54,629 bases of DNA from Saccharofermentans sp. (GTDB taxonomy: Bacteria > Bacillota > Clostridia > Saccharofermentanales > Saccharofermentanaceae). Shown piece after piece: positions 44,175 through 54,521 of the stretch. The translations under genes and the position numbers were made by a program. Each line of letters begins with the position of its first letter. The stretch's first letter is position 1. The notes beneath the pieces are model-generated. The model did no database searches and was not told the origin of the DNA. It saw nothing but the letters and a program-made list of their open reading frames with translations. The stretch lies in NCBI GenBank assembly GCA_024403795.1, contig JAKSRD010000010.1, positions 1 through 54,629 of the forward strand, given 5' to 3'.

Positions 44175-44855
44175 TCAATTCTCTTCTGTGCTGTCCGTTC
44201 CTTCAATATCCCAGTACGGATACTCACCTTCATAGACCGTGCATGTACCGCCGCGTTCGACAAAGTAATCTTCCATCTGAGCCTTGGCGACATTGAAGTC
44301 ACTGTACTGATCGATCAGTATGTGATCTGCGATCCAGGCATCTCCGCCCGCCTCATATATATGGAAATTCTGATCATAGGTAAATGCGTAAGCGTATGTC
44401 TCGCCGTTCAAGGTTCCTTCGATCCAAGTTGTTTTCAAGACAGCTTCCGATCTTGGCTTGATCTTAAAGAAATACAGGCATACAGCCCAAAGTATAATGA
44501 ATGCACCCAATGCGACGGCCACGCTGATGATGACCCTTTTGATCGTTTTCCTGCGCTGAACATTACGCTGCGCCAACTGATCATTCAATATAGCGAGTTG
44601 TTTTGCTATCTCATCGATCCGATTGTCCGTCTCTGTGGCAACTTCCTTATCCTCCGCCTGTATCGTGCTTCCGAGCAATGTGCTTACCGGCACCTCGAAA
44701 AGCTCCGACAAAGAATTGAGCATCTCTGCATCAGGTACTGAAAGTCCTTTCTCCCACTTTGATACAGTCTGACGAACAACATTTAATTGCTGTGCTAAAG
44801 TCTCTTGTGAATATCCCTTTTTGGTCCTGAAAACCTTTATGTTTTCTCCAAGCAT
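44175..44855 (-). CDS. XRE family regulator with membrane anchor
   Basis: A 226-aa protein: HTH_3 domain at residues 1-60 (ENIKVFRTKKGYSQETLAQQL, QTVSKWEKGLSVPD), a coiled linker, one membrane helix (about 105-128), and an extracytoplasmic domain of about 95 residues with a single disulfide-free tail. The start at 44855 has AGGAGG upstream. A membrane-anchored XRE regulator may sense an external signal. A short palindrome ahead of the gene may be its operator. Confidence 0.88.
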   Translation of the reverse strand: MLGENIKVFRTKKGYSQETLAQQLNVVRQTVSKWEKGLSVPDAEMLNSLSELFEVPVSTLLGSTIQAEDKEVATETDNRIDEIAKQLAILNDQLAQRNVQRRKTIKRVIISVAVALGAFIILWAVCLYFFKIKPRSEAVLKTTWIEGTLNGETYAYAFTYDQNFHIYEAGGDAWIADHILIDQYSDFNVAKAQMEDYFVERGGTCTVYEGEYPYWDIEGTDSTEEN

Positions 44856-44944
44856 ACGAAAACCTCCTGTCGCTTGATGAGCCGATTCTAGTTCACAAAA
44901 GCCCGTTGCCGCCAGCAACGCAAATTAACATCGTGTCTATAATA

Positions 44945-44971
44945 GCGTAGTTGACGGTAAACCAACAGTCG
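44945..44971. promoter_or_regulatory. Palindrome upstream of the XRE gene (possible operator)
   Basis: GTAAACC and GGTTTAC form a 7-bp inverted repeat with a 7-nt spacer, close to a promoter-like TATTAT on the minus strand. It may be an autoregulatory site. The remainder of the gap to prmA (44972-45118) holds only hairpins such as CAAGTG/CACTTG. Confidence 0.4.
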
Positions 44972-45118
44972 GTTTACTCGGATTCTAATCATCATTGAAC
45001 TGTTATCAGATTCCTTTGTTCAAGCCCTACAGCAGACATACAAGTGCGTAACACTTGAGCTTGCTTTTCTGCACAAGCGAACGAAGTTCGCGCGGAAGCT
45101 ATTAAGCAAGCGAGAGTA

Positions 45119-46150
45119 TTACGCCTTTTTGCAAATATATGCCATCCAGTCGTTTTTAGACTCTTCACCGATGATCTTCATGCCGGCTTTTTCGAGCGCT
45201 TCTAAAACGCGTTCTTTCTTCGTGTTGATTATGCCCGAACAAACAAGGACACCGTCATCTGCAAGATCAGCAGGAATATCAACAGCAATCTCTGCAATAA
45301 CATCAGCAATTATGTTTGCAACGATAAGGTCATAAGGAGCATTCTCAACGCTCTTAAGTTCTCCCGTGTAGCACTTAATATTTGAGCAGCCATTAATCGC
45401 ACAGTTCTCTTCAGCGACCTTTACGGCCAATGAATCGATGTCGACGGCGTCAACGGATTGAGCGCCGAGTTTACTGGCGATTATCGCCAGGATTCCCGAG
45501 CCTGTTCCGAGGTCGAGAACATTGGTGTCAGGCTTGATAATGCGGTCGAGGATCTCTGCGCACATTGATGTTGTCTCGTGCGTGCCCGTGCCGAAAGCAG
45601 AACCCGGATCGAGGATGATCTTGATGGCATCTTTCTCGAGTTCGGCGTCGCCTTCTTCGATCCATGAAGGACAGATGACGATCCTGTCGGAGAGCTTGAA
45701 TTCCTGATAGTAGCTCTTCCAGTTGTTGGCCCAGTCTTCATCCTTGACGTATGTGAAGCCGTCAAAGCCCTTGCCGATATCAAGGAATTCGCCTATCTCG
45801 GCAAGACGCTGCTTTATGAAGTCCATGGCTTCAGCGGTCTTGAGTTCCTTATCGGTAATAGACCCGTAGATCATGCCGACGCCGTCAGGGTTAGCGAATT
45901 CCTCGCTCTTTGCGCCCATGCGGATCACGCCGTCGTCAGTCTCTGCGAAGTACGCCTTGATGACAACGTCCTGACCGTAACTCTCGATCGTTCCGTCGTC
46001 GCAATAGCTGAGCGGATCGTTGTCGATGGTGTTGCGGAACTCCATCGGGTCCTGCGATGCGATACCGTCTGCGCCTACCTGCGCAAGCATCTCACAGATT
46101 GCTTCTGAAGCTTCTTCGGTTGTTCTGATCGTTATTTCTGCCCATCTCAT
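45119..46150 (-). CDS. prmA: Ribosomal protein L11 methyltransferase
   Basis: Trimethylates ribosomal protein L11. The 343-aa protein has the PrmA N-terminal substrate domain and the methylase motifs LDLGTGSGILAI, AVDIDSLAV, and the NII ADV region (VANIIADVI). The ATG at 46150 has AGAGGAT upstream. It closes the hrcA-grpE-clpP-dnaK-dnaJ-prmA run, a normal neighbour of dnaJ. Confidence 0.96.
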   Translation of the reverse strand: MRWAEITIRTTEEASEAICEMLAQVGADGIASQDPMEFRNTIDNDPLSYCDDGTIESYGQDVVIKAYFAETDDGVIRMGAKSEEFANPDGVGMIYGSITDKELKTAEAMDFIKQRLAEIGEFLDIGKGFDGFTYVKDEDWANNWKSYYQEFKLSDRIVICPSWIEEGDAELEKDAIKIILDPGSAFGTGTHETTSMCAEILDRIIKPDTNVLDLGTGSGILAIIASKLGAQSVDAVDIDSLAVKVAEENCAINGCSNIKCYTGELKSVENAPYDLIVANIIADVIAEIAVDIPADLADDGVLVCSGIINTKKERVLEALEKAGMKIIGEESKNDWMAYICKKA

Positions 46151-46220
46151 AGTAGTATCCTCTGAATTAAAAATGCGGGAACTCATGACATGAATCCCCG
46201 CAGAAATGCAATGTTATGTC

Positions 46221-47351
46221 TTACCTGAAGATATTCTTGATCTTCTGGAAGAACTGACTTCTCTTTGTATAGTTGCGCTCCGTAAGCGTGTCGTTGAACT
46301 GCGTAAGGAGCTGTTTTTGTTCGCGTGAGAGACCTGTCGGAACCTCAAGAACGAACTTGACCGTGTGATCACCTTTCACGTTAGAATTGCCCTTGTTCGG
46401 AATACCCTTGCTCCTGAGAACGACGGTGTCGCCGGACTGGGTACCTTCCTTAATGGTGTATTTCTCTTTGCCATAGATGGTCGGAACTTCGACCTCACCG
46501 CCCAAAGCTGCCTGAGCAAATGTGATCGGTACCGTGCAGGATGTGTTTGTTCCCGAGCGCTCGAAAACCTCGTGCGGCTTAACCTTGAACTCGATGAAGA
46601 GATCACCGTAAGGACCGCCGTTTGTACCCGGTTCGCCTTCGTTCCTGACAGGAAGACGGTCACCGGTATCAACACCGGCCGGAATCACTACGGACATGTT
46701 CTTAACAGTCTTGAGACGACCTTTACCACGGCATTGCGTGCAAGGTGTCCTGACGACCGTTCCCTTGCCGTTGCAGGCAGGGCAAGCCTTAGTAACCATC
46801 GTCATGCCGAACAGTGTCTGTGTCTGCTGCTGAACGCGTCCTGCGCCGCGGCATGTTGGACATGTCTCAGGTGTTGTTCCTGCCTGAGCTCCCGTACCGC
46901 TACAGGATCTGCACAGATCTTCCTTAGTAAGCTGGAAAGACTTGGTAACGCCGAAGGCTGCCTCCATGAAATCAAGAGTCATGTGATACAGCAGGTCTGC
47001 ACCCTTCTGCGGACCCGTGCGCTTGCGTGAACCGCCTCCGAAGCCGCCGCCGAAGAATGAACTGAAGATGTCGCCGAGGTCAACGTCATAGGCGCCGCCG
47101 CCATAGCCACCGCCGCCGAATCCGTTCGGATCAACGCCGGCCTGACCGTATCTGTCATACTTGGCCTTCTTGTCCGGGTCCGACAGGATCGAATATGCTT
47201 CGTTGACTTCCTTGAACTTAGCCTCGCAGTCTTTGTCGCCCGGATGAAGGTCCGGGTGATACTTCTTGGCCTGCTGTCTGAAAGCCTTTTTTATCTCGTC
47301 ATCGGAAGCACCCTTGGTAACTCCCAACACCTCATAGTAATCTCTAGCCAA
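46221..47351 (-). CDS. dnaJ: Chaperone DnaJ
   Basis: DnaK co-chaperone of 376 aa with J domain (residues 1-70, HPD motif as YHPDLHPGD), Gly/Phe-rich linker (about 76-110), four CxxCxGxG zinc repeats ([32 protein letters not shown]), and the C-terminal peptide-binding domains. It starts with TTG at 47351 behind GGAGGG. Confidence 0.97.
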   Translation of the reverse strand: MARDYYEVLGVTKGASDDEIKKAFRQQAKKYHPDLHPGDKDCEAKFKEVNEAYSILSDPDKKAKYDRYGQAGVDPNGFGGGGYGGGAYDVDLGDIFSSFFGGGFGGGSRKRTGPQKGADLLYHMTLDFMEAAFGVTKSFQLTKEDLCRSCSGTGAQAGTTPETCPTCRGAGRVQQQTQTLFGMTMVTKACPACNGKGTVVRTPCTQCRGKGRLKTVKNMSVVIPAGVDTGDRLPVRNEGEPGTNGGPYGDLFIEFKVKPHEVFERSGTNTSCTVPITFAQAALGGEVEVPTIYGKEKYTIKEGTQSGDTVVLRSKGIPNKGNSNVKGDHTVKFVLEVPTGLSREQKQLLTQFNDTLTERNYTKRSQFFQKIKNIFR

Positions 47352-47416
47352 AGAGGATTCCCTCCGTTCTGATTTTCGAGCTTTAAGAAAAGCAAGAATC
47401 GCTTAACATACATGCG

Positions 47417-47448
47417 TCCGGCACATCTGAATTCAGACATGCCGGACT
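47417..47448. other. 32-bp palindrome between dnaK and dnaJ
   Basis: Arms GTCCGGCA/TGCCGGAC enclose the palindrome TCTGAATTCAGA, giving a near-perfect hairpin. No T tract follows, so it is more likely an mRNA-processing or stability element than a terminator. Confidence 0.6.
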
Positions 47449-47470
47449 ATTGTATCAGATTTTGAATTAA

Positions 47471-49333
47471 TTAGAAGTCGCCGCCTGCGTTCTTGAAGCC
47501 GTCGCTGCCTGAATCGTTAGGATCGACTGACTCTGTGCCGTAGCCTGCGAAATCATCAGGATTAGGCTGACCCTGAGCGCCTGCAGCGCCGCCGGCAGCA
47601 CCTGCCTGCTGATAAAGCTTCTCGCCGAGCTTCATGAGAGCCTGCTGGAGCTCTTCTGTGCCCTGCTTCATAGCTTCTGAATCATCTCTTGAGATCGCAT
47701 CCTTAAGCTTGGAGATGCAATCGTTAACAGGCTGCTTATCGTTATCGGAGAGCTTGTCGCCTGCATCCTTCATGGTCTTCTCAGCCTGGTAGCAAGCTGT
47801 CTCAGCCTGGTTCTTAACCTCGACCTTCTCCTTGTTAGCCTTATCCTCAGCTGCGTGCATCTCTGCTTCCTTTACAGCCTTCTGGATATCTTCTTCGCTC
47901 ATGTTGGAGGAGGACTGGATCGTAATCTTCTGCTCTCTGCCTGTACCCTTATCCTTTGCGCTTACGTTAACGATACCGTTAGCATCGATATCGAATGTTA
48001 CTTCGATCTGCGGAACACCACGGGGTGCGGGTGCGATACCGTCAAGGATAAAGTTACCGAGTGTCTTGTTGTAAGCAGCCATCTCACGCTCACCCTGGAG
48101 TACGTGAACCTCAACCTGTGTCTGGCCGTCAGCTGCTGTTGAGAATACCTGGCTCTTCTTTGCAGGGATCGTTGTGTTACGCTCGATCATCTTTGTGCAA
48201 ACACCGCCCATTGTCTCGATACCGAGAGAAAGAGGTGTAACGTCCAAGAGGAGCAAGCCCTGAACATCACCTGTGAGAACTGCAGCCTGGATAGCAGCAC
48301 CGATAGCTACACACTCATCCGGGTTGATTCCCTTGAAGGGCTCTTTGCCGAAATAATTCTTAACTGCATCCTGAACTGCAGGGATTCTTGTAGAACCGCC
48401 TACGAGGAGGATCTTATCGATATCAGAAGGAGAGAGTGAAGCATCGCTCATTGCGCGCTTAACAGGGTCCATTGTCTTCTGAACGAGGTCAGATGTGAGC
48501 TCATCGAACTTAGCTCTTGTGAGAGTGATGTCCATGTGCTTCGGGCCTGTAGCATCAGCCGTGATGTAAGGAAGGTTGATGTTGGAGCTTGTAACGCCGG
48601 AGAGCTCGATCTTAGCCTTCTCTGCTGCTTCTCTGAGTCTCTGCATAGCCATACGGTCAGATCTGAGATCGATGCTTTCGGATGACTTGAAAGAATCAAC
48701 GAGGAAATCAACGATCTTGTTATCGAAGTCATCGCCGCCGAGTCTGTTATTACCTGCTGTTGCAAGAACCTCGAAAACGCCGTCTGCAATATCAAGTACG
48801 GATACATCGAATGTACCGCCGCCCAAGTCGAAAACGAGGATCTTCTGGTCATTCTCCTTATCAAGACCGTAAGCAAGAGCAGCTGCCGTAGGCTCGTTGA
48901 TGATTCTCATAACCTCGAGACCTGCGATACGGCCTGCATCCTTTGTAGCCTGACGCTGTGAGTCCGTAAAGTAAGCAGGAACAGTGATGACTGCCTGAGA
49001 TACTGTTGTTCCGAGATAAGCCTCAGCATCGCTCTTAAGCTTGCTCAAGATCATTGCGGAGATCTCTTGAGGTGTGTAGTTCTTATCGTCGATGGACACC
49101 TTATAATCTGAACCCATCTCTCTCTTGATGGACTGGATCGTACGATCAGGGTTTGTAACTGCCTGTCTCTTAGCAACCTGTCCGATGAGACGCTCGTTTG
49201 TCTTTGTAAAACCTACAACTGAAGGTGTAGTTCTGTTGCCTTCGGGATTCGGGATAACTACTGTCTCGGAACCTTCCATAACTGCAACGCATGAGTTTGT
49301 TGTACCAAGGTCAATACCTATAACTTTTGCCAT
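47471..49333 (-). CDS. dnaK: Chaperone DnaK (Hsp70)
   Basis: Hsp70, 620 aa. Actin-type ATPase with [11 protein letters not shown], the [12 protein letters not shown] phosphate loop, [13 protein letters not shown]; a peptide-binding domain ([15 protein letters not shown]) and a C-terminal lid ending in a Gly/Ala-rich tail. AGGAGG precedes the ATG. Confidence 0.99.
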   Translation of the reverse strand: MAKVIGIDLGTTNSCVAVMEGSETVVIPNPEGNRTTPSVVGFTKTNERLIGQVAKRQAVTNPDRTIQSIKREMGSDYKVSIDDKNYTPQEISAMILSKLKSDAEAYLGTTVSQAVITVPAYFTDSQRQATKDAGRIAGLEVMRIINEPTAAALAYGLDKENDQKILVFDLGGGTFDVSVLDIADGVFEVLATAGNNRLGGDDFDNKIVDFLVDSFKSSESIDLRSDRMAMQRLREAAEKAKIELSGVTSSNINLPYITADATGPKHMDITLTRAKFDELTSDLVQKTMDPVKRAMSDASLSPSDIDKILLVGGSTRIPAVQDAVKNYFGKEPFKGINPDECVAIGAAIQAAVLTGDVQGLLLLDVTPLSLGIETMGGVCTKMIERNTTIPAKKSQVFSTAADGQTQVEVHVLQGEREMAAYNKTLGNFILDGIAPAPRGVPQIEVTFDIDANGIVNVSAKDKGTGREQKITIQSSSNMSEEDIQKAVKEAEMHAAEDKANKEKVEVKNQAETACYQAEKTMKDAGDKLSDNDKQPVNDCISKLKDAISRDDSEAMKQGTEELQQALMKLGEKLYQQAGAAGGAAGAQGQPNPDDFAGYGTESVDPNDSGSDGFKNAGGDF

Positions 49334-49391
49334 TTTATTTTCCTCCTGTGATCCTTATCAGCTGCGGATCACTTAATTACCTTTCTGTTGA

Positions 49392-49994
49392 TTATGCTTT
49401 CTTATTGTCAAGGATCTTATCTACGATTCCGTACTCAAGAGCTTCCTGAGCTGTCATCCAGTGGTCTCTGTCAGTATCCTTCATCAATGTCTCAAGATCC
49501 TTTCCGCAGTTATCAGCGAGGATCTGGTTGAGTCTGACTCTTGTATCCTTGATGTGATCTGCAGCAATGAGGATCTCCGTTGCCTGACCCTGAGCACCGC
49601 CCAAAGGCTGATGGATCATGACCTCAGCGTTAGGAAGGATGCAACGCTTGCCCTTCGTGCCTGCTGAGAGAAGAACAGAACCCATGGAAGCAGCCATACC
49701 CATACAGATCGTCTGAATGTCAGGCTTGATGAGGTTCATTGTATCCAAGATCATGAGACCGTCAGATACTGATCCTCCGGGGCTGTTGATGTAGAACTGA
49801 ATATCCTTATCGGGATCCTCTGCTTCAAGGAAAAGAAGCTGAGCCGTAATAAGGCTTGCCGTTACTGCGTTAACTTCTTCAGAGAGGATAACGATTCTCT
49901 CTTTGAGAAGTCTTGAATAGATGTCGTAAGCACGTTCGCCGCGACCTGTAGTCTCGATTACTGTAGGGACTAAGCTTGATCTCAAGTTATCCAT
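49392..49994 (-). CDS. clpP: ATP-dependent Clp protease proteolytic subunit
   Basis: Serine protease subunit, 200 aa. Catalytic triad: Ser in [11 protein letters not shown], His in [12 protein letters not shown], and Asp near the [11 protein letters not shown] region. It would work with ClpX or ClpC, not encoded here. The start at 49994 has AAGGAG upstream. It lies between grpE and dnaK, which is unusual: clpP is normally found with clpX/tig. Product and reading frame are clear. Confidence 0.97.
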   Translation of the reverse strand: MDNLRSSLVPTVIETTGRGERAYDIYSRLLKERIVILSEEVNAVTASLITAQLLFLEAEDPDKDIQFYINSPGGSVSDGLMILDTMNLIKPDIQTICMGMAASMGSVLLSAGTKGKRCILPNAEVMIHQPLGGAQGQATEILIAADHIKDTRVRLNQILADNCGKDLETLMKDTDRDHWMTAQEALEYGIVDKILDNKKA

Positions 49995-50025
49995 TTTCAA
50001 TCTCCTTTATCTCTTAATTTTTTCC

Positions 50026-50661
50026 TTAGTTTGCTACCTGGACCTGAGCATGTCTGATTACTCTGTCCCTGTATATATATCCCTTAGCGAAAACCATCGC
50101 TATCTCCTGCTCGCCCAACTCTTCATCTTCAATGTGCATCATTGCTTCATGAAGATTCGGATCGAACTTAGAGCCACGTTCAACGGGAATCTCTTCAACA
50201 CCGATCTTGCTCAGTGTGTCCTTCGCCTGTCTTCCGACAAGCTCCATTCCCTGAATAACCTTGTCGAGTGAATTCTCATCTGACTTCTTGGCGCCTTCAA
50301 TGGATCTGTCCAAGTTATCGATAAGAGTCAGGAAGTCCTTTGTTACGCTTGCGACAGCGTCAGCATAAAGGTTGTCCTTCTCCTTCTGAGTACGCTTACG
50401 ATAGTTATCATACTCAGCGTAGAGATTCATGTATCTGGCTTCAAGCTCACTCGTTGCTTTGTCGTCAGAAGCTTCCTTCTTCTCTTCTGCTGCATCTTCT
50501 GCGTCTCCGGAAGCAGCTGTCTCATCTGAAGTCTCATTCTCGGCATCCTCTGCAGAAGCCTTATCAGAAGCTGCCGCATCCTCTACTGCAGAGTTATCGA
50601 CCTCATCCTTTACCGGTTCTTCATCGGCTCCGAAAAATATCTCCTCATCGTTGCTTTTCAT
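50026..50661 (-). CDS. grpE: Nucleotide exchange factor GrpE
   Basis: DnaK nucleotide exchange factor, 211 aa. An extended acidic, Ala/Ser/Glu/Asp-rich N-terminus (about 1-75) comes before the dimerisation helix (ARYMNLYAEYDNYRKRTQKE) and the beta domain ending in AKGYIYRDRVIRHAQVQV. The acidic tail is longer than in most bacteria. Confidence 0.97.
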   Translation of the reverse strand: MKSNDEEIFFGADEEPVKDEVDNSAVEDAAASDKASAEDAENETSDETAASGDAEDAAEEKKEASDDKATSELEARYMNLYAEYDNYRKRTQKEKDNLYADAVASVTKDFLTLIDNLDRSIEGAKKSDENSLDKVIQGMELVGRQAKDTLSKIGVEEIPVERGSKFDPNLHEAMMHIEDEELGEQEIAMVFAKGYIYRDRVIRHAQVQVAN

Positions 50662-50697
50662 TTATATATTCCTTTCCCGTTAAATTGTTGACTGTAA

Positions 50698-51747
50698 TTA
50701 AATAAATCTCTGCATCTCTTTGTTAAGCTTCTTCTTAACAAAATCGACCTGTGAGATGACCTTCGAATAAAGCATTCTTGTGGGTCCTATGACTCCGATG
50801 TTACCTGACACGGAATCCGTCAGATTGTACGTTGCCGTGATAAAGCTGCAATCCTCAAGCCCTTCCAGCGTGATCTCCTGACCTATCCTGATCATGAAGG
50901 AATCGTTGTTCTCTTCTTCTCTGGCACTCTCGATCTCGTTGACATAACCGGCAACCATTCCCGAGTTGGAGAGTGTACCGATAAGGTCTCTGGCACGTCC
51001 CAAAGAATTGAAGTCGGGAAGCTCAAGGATCCTGTGCTCGCCGTCAAGATAGACATTAAGTTCATCAGCCTGCTTGATCGCGGAATATGCTTCATATGAG
51101 ATCTGCTTGAGAAGCGGCTCGGGAACTTCCGTTGCCTTCGCAGCAGTCTCGACCGTCACGAGTGTGATCTCATCCAGAGGCTTACCCGTCAGGCATTTCT
51201 CTATGGCGCCTGAGATCCTCATCATCTGTGCATCGTTAATGTAATTAGGGATCCTTACGACCTTATCCTTGACTACGCCGGCAGAGAGCACCATGACAAC
51301 GAGCGCCTTACCGGGCTCGATCATGAGGATCTTAAGCTGCTTCAGATAACTCTTCTTAAGTCTCGGACTTACTGCAAGTGATACAAGACCTGTTGCTTCC
51401 GACAAAGATGCCGTCGCATTCTTGATAAGATCGGTAACCTCATCAACACTTGAATCGATTCTCCTCTCAATCTCGAGCTGCTCCTTGGGTGAGAGTTCTT
51501 CGACGATCATGAGCGAGTTAACATATTCACGATAGCCCTTGTCAGAAGGAATACGGCCTGCTGATGTATGAGGCTTCTCGATAAGTCCCATATGCTCCAG
51601 TTCAGCCATCTCATTACGGAGAGTTGCAGAGCTTACCGCAAAGTTATGACGCTCGATCAAAGACTTGGAACCGACGGGCTCGTTTGTTGATACATAGTCG
51701 TCAACAATGGCCTGCAGGACTTCTTTTTTACGCATGTCTAATTGCAT
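50698..51747 (-). CDS. hrcA: Heat-inducible transcription repressor HrcA
   Basis: Repressor of class I heat-shock genes, 349 aa. N-terminal winged HTH (LDMRKKEVLQAIVDDYVST, ATLRNEMAELEHMGLIEKPH) and the HrcA sensor domain ending in G-V-I-G-P-T-R-M. It heads its own operon behind a CIRCE element at 51771. Confidence 0.98.
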   Translation of the reverse strand: MQLDMRKKEVLQAIVDDYVSTNEPVGSKSLIERHNFAVSSATLRNEMAELEHMGLIEKPHTSAGRIPSDKGYREYVNSLMIVEELSPKEQLEIERRIDSSVDEVTDLIKNATASLSEATGLVSLAVSPRLKKSYLKQLKILMIEPGKALVVMVLSAGVVKDKVVRIPNYINDAQMMRISGAIEKCLTGKPLDEITLVTVETAAKATEVPEPLLKQISYEAYSAIKQADELNVYLDGEHRILELPDFNSLGRARDLIGTLSNSGMVAGYVNEIESAREEENNDSFMIRIGQEITLEGLEDCSFITATYNLTDSVSGNIGVIGPTRMLYSKVISQVDFVKKKLNKEMQRFI

Positions 51748-51770
51748 CTTTCACTCTCTCCCTTCTCCGA

Positions 51771-51797
51771 TTAGCACTCTATCCCTGCGAGTGCCAA
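51771..51797. promoter_or_regulatory. CIRCE operator
   Basis: TTAGCACTC, 9-bp spacer, GAGTGCCAA: the classical inverted repeat with one deviation. It overlaps the expected transcription start of hrcA. Confidence 0.95.
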
Positions 51798-51801
51798 AAT
51801 C

Positions 51802-51830
51802 AATATACTCTTAAAGTCAAAAATAGTCAA
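51802..51830 (-). promoter_or_regulatory. Promoter of the hrcA operon
   Basis: Minus-strand -35 TTGACT (51825-51830), 17-bp spacer, -10 TATATT (51802-51807). CIRCE lies right at the start point. Confidence 0.85.
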
Positions 51831-51898
51831 ATAGAAATTTGAGTGAATTCTGCGGTTAGATATTTTCGGGCAGTTCAGGCCTGCTTAAAGAAATATCA

Positions 51899-53665
51899 TC
51901 AGTGCCAGATGTCTATGTAGATAATGAATATCACCGTCAATACAGCAAACAGGATTGCAAAGATATTGTAGATCTTACGGATCACCGGGGCACTTTTACG
52001 GGTCTTACCGCAAAAACCGATGACTGCGCACACTGTCAGTGCCAAAAGTACTATTGCCAGGATTCCAATCATAGGAAATATCCACGAATATGAACTTTGC
52101 GGCATCCAGGAGGTGACCATTAATGCCATGGAAAGCCCCAGTCCGCTGCAAACAAGTTCAGTCAAAGACATAAATCCGGTGAGAATACCCAGGTGTGACT
52201 TCTTGGGACTCTTTCTTATCTTGCGCACGATCGTCCTTATGATCTTGACTATTAAGCTTGCACCGGCGAAAACAAGCGAGACGATCCATCCGTAGAACAG
52301 GATGATCTCGAACAATGCTTTTCCGGTCGATACATAATAATAATCACCATATGTCCCTTCTATCTTCGGAATGCCGTCATTCTCGTTATATGTCCACTCC
52401 CAGCCCTCAAGCTCATTCTCGGTAATATAACCTATGCCATACACCTTAAAGTGTCCCTCGAGTATGGTCCTTGCAGAATGATATAAACCTGACTTAAACT
52501 CGCTGCTTACCGGAAGATCCCTTTCCGATTCTCCATAGATAAGAGTCATCATGTCGTAATTAAACACAGTCTCATTTGCCTGATTCGTCATTACTACAGC
52601 ACCCGTCCGACGCACCGGATCGAATGTGATATACGATGAACAAGCCTGCGTGTTACCGCCGTGACCATATGTATCAGATCCATAGGGAAGTGCCCATATT
52701 CCATGTGCATTCTTTACTACATCTGTATTACCGAAGTACGATGTAGCCGACATCATAACGTCGAATGTTGCCTGATTCTCAAAAAGCGGAAACTCATCCT
52801 GAATAAAACAAGAAGCATATCTTATATAGTCTTTTAATGTTGACACGCACGATCCCGCAGGATAGAGCTGAATAAGATAGAATGCAGAACCTACCGGAAC
52901 CGTTCCCGAATAGCAGACCAGTTCATCACGTCTTCTCCTGACATCCGGATCATCCATAAGGTCAGGTTCGAGAGCGGAATCCTTCATTCCCAACGGCTCG
53001 AAAATATTCTCATGAACATAATCCGCAAAGCTCTCTCCGGAAATTCTCTCAACGATGTATCCGGCAAGAGCTACGCCCCAGTTGGAATAAGCAGTAATCG
53101 TATCCGGTTCAAAGATCTGCGTCGGCGGATCCTGCAAAAGCGCCTCCTCAAGCGAGATGTATTCCCTACCCGGATCAAGGAACATATCGGTAAAGTATTC
53201 CTGGAATCCCGCTCTGTGATTCATCAGATCTATCATCCTGACAGGCTTGTCATACCTGAGGTTCGTAAGGAATCCTTCCGGCAGATACTCCCTGACATCA
53301 GCCTCAAGATCGATCTTCCCCTGCTCCCACAGCTGCATCACACTGACCCAGACCATCGTTTTCGTGGATGAACCCCAGTCAACGACCGTATTCTCATCCA
53401 TTTCTATTCCTTCGGCAATATTCGAATAACCGTAATAACCTTCATATATGATTCCGTTTTCATCAAAGACACCTACCATCATGCCGGCGGCCGTCTCTTC
53501 GTGATCGGCATAGAAAGCATCAATCTTTTCTTCTATAGTTCCTTCATATATTTTCTCTTCTTCGTCTTCAGCTGTTTTCGATGTACACGAAGTAAACACA
53601 GCCAATAAGGCAACGGATGCCAAAGTAACAGCAACAATCTCCTTAAAATGATTCCCCATCTTCAT
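51899..53665 (-). CDS. Serine beta-lactamase family membrane protein
   Basis: Class C beta-lactamase/esterase-type serine hydrolase, 588 aa. A hydrophobic N-terminus ending in TSC suggests a lipoprotein. Catalytic motifs: SSTK (S-x-x-K), YSNWG (Y-x-N), HGG (GHGGNTQ). Four C-terminal membrane helices follow (about 450-580), an arrangement seen in several Firmicutes proteins of unknown substrate. The start at 53665 has GGAGGG at 7 bp. It is more likely to act on cell-wall or D-amino-acid peptides than on beta-lactams. Confidence 0.85.
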   Translation of the reverse strand: MKMGNHFKEIVAVTLASVALLAVFTSCTSKTAEDEEEKIYEGTIEEKIDAFYADHEETAAGMMVGVFDENGIIYEGYYGYSNIAEGIEMDENTVVDWGSSTKTMVWVSVMQLWEQGKIDLEADVREYLPEGFLTNLRYDKPVRMIDLMNHRAGFQEYFTDMFLDPGREYISLEEALLQDPPTQIFEPDTITAYSNWGVALAGYIVERISGESFADYVHENIFEPLGMKDSALEPDLMDDPDVRRRRDELVCYSGTVPVGSAFYLIQLYPAGSCVSTLKDYIRYASCFIQDEFPLFENQATFDVMMSATSYFGNTDVVKNAHGIWALPYGSDTYGHGGNTQACSSYITFDPVRRTGAVVMTNQANETVFNYDMMTLIYGESERDLPVSSEFKSGLYHSARTILEGHFKVYGIGYITENELEGWEWTYNENDGIPKIEGTYGDYYYVSTGKALFEIILFYGWIVSLVFAGASLIVKIIRTIVRKIRKSPKKSHLGILTGFMSLTELVCSGLGLSMALMVTSWMPQSSYSWIFPMIGILAIVLLALTVCAVIGFCGKTRKSAPVIRKIYNIFAILFAVLTVIFIIYIDIWH

Positions 53666-53807
53666 TCCCTCACCCTCCGATTTCACATATGTACGGTGTT
53701 TTATTATAATATTAAATCCTTCCGTTCTGAATTCCCAATGAATCTGACATAGGCTCATTGATTAGACGGAGAAAAATATAAAACGTTACAAAACATACGG
53801 AGCAAAA

Positions 53808-54521
53808 ATGACCGGAATCATATTTGACATTGATGACACTCTTTACTGCAGGCAGGACATGCTTGTCCATGCTGCTGAGATCGTACTCGGCGTAAAGATC
53901 GACGATTGGGCAAGATTCATCACCATCTTCTATGAGAAGAGCGAGATCAACATGTCCAAGCTTGAATCAGGCGAAGTTACCACGCGCGAGATCAACGGCT
54001 GGCGCTATTGCGAGACATTCAAGCTCATGGGACTCCCCTATCATGAAGATGACGGTGTCAAGTCCGCTGACGCCTACCTCGAACTCCAAAGTCACATGAA
54101 GCTAAGTAATGACATGATCAAGGTTCTTGACCTCTTCGCATCCGATCCGGACATAAAGCTCGCCATTCTTACTGCCGGCGAATCAAATCATCAATGGCAC
54201 AAGGTCGAGATGCTCGGCCTCGAGAGATGGTTCACCCGTGCTGACGTTGTTATCACAGGCGAGACTCCATATACGAAGCCTGATGTAAGACTTATGCGCA
54301 TGCTCGAAAAGAAACTGAACCTTCAGCCCTCCGACCTCTGGATGATCGGCGACTCCTACAGGCATGACATTTCAGGCGCAATCGAAGCGGGCTGGCATTC
54401 GTTGTGGATCAACCGCAGAGATCTTCCCGCTCCCGACGCCGCACCTGACATAGAGGTCAAAAGTGACAAGGAACTGACAGACGCCTTAATGAATGTGATC
54501 AAATCAGTACAGAATATATGA
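53808..54521 (+). CDS. HAD superfamily hydrolase
   Basis: Predicted phosphatase of 237 aa with motif I FDIDDTLY, motif II ILTAGE, the conserved lysine in YTKPD and motif IV MIGDSYRHDISGA. It has a helical cap domain (about 15-100). GGAG lies upstream of the ATG. Substrate unknown. Confidence 0.92.
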   Translation: MTGIIFDIDDTLYCRQDMLVHAAEIVLGVKIDDWARFITIFYEKSEINMSKLESGEVTTREINGWRYCETFKLMGLPYHEDDGVKSADAYLELQSHMKLSNDMIKVLDLFASDPDIKLAILTAGESNHQWHKVEMLGLERWFTRADVVITGETPYTKPDVRLMRMLEKKLNLQPSDLWMIGDSYRHDISGAIEAGWHSLWINRRDLPAPDAAPDIEVKSDKELTDALMNVIKSVQNI

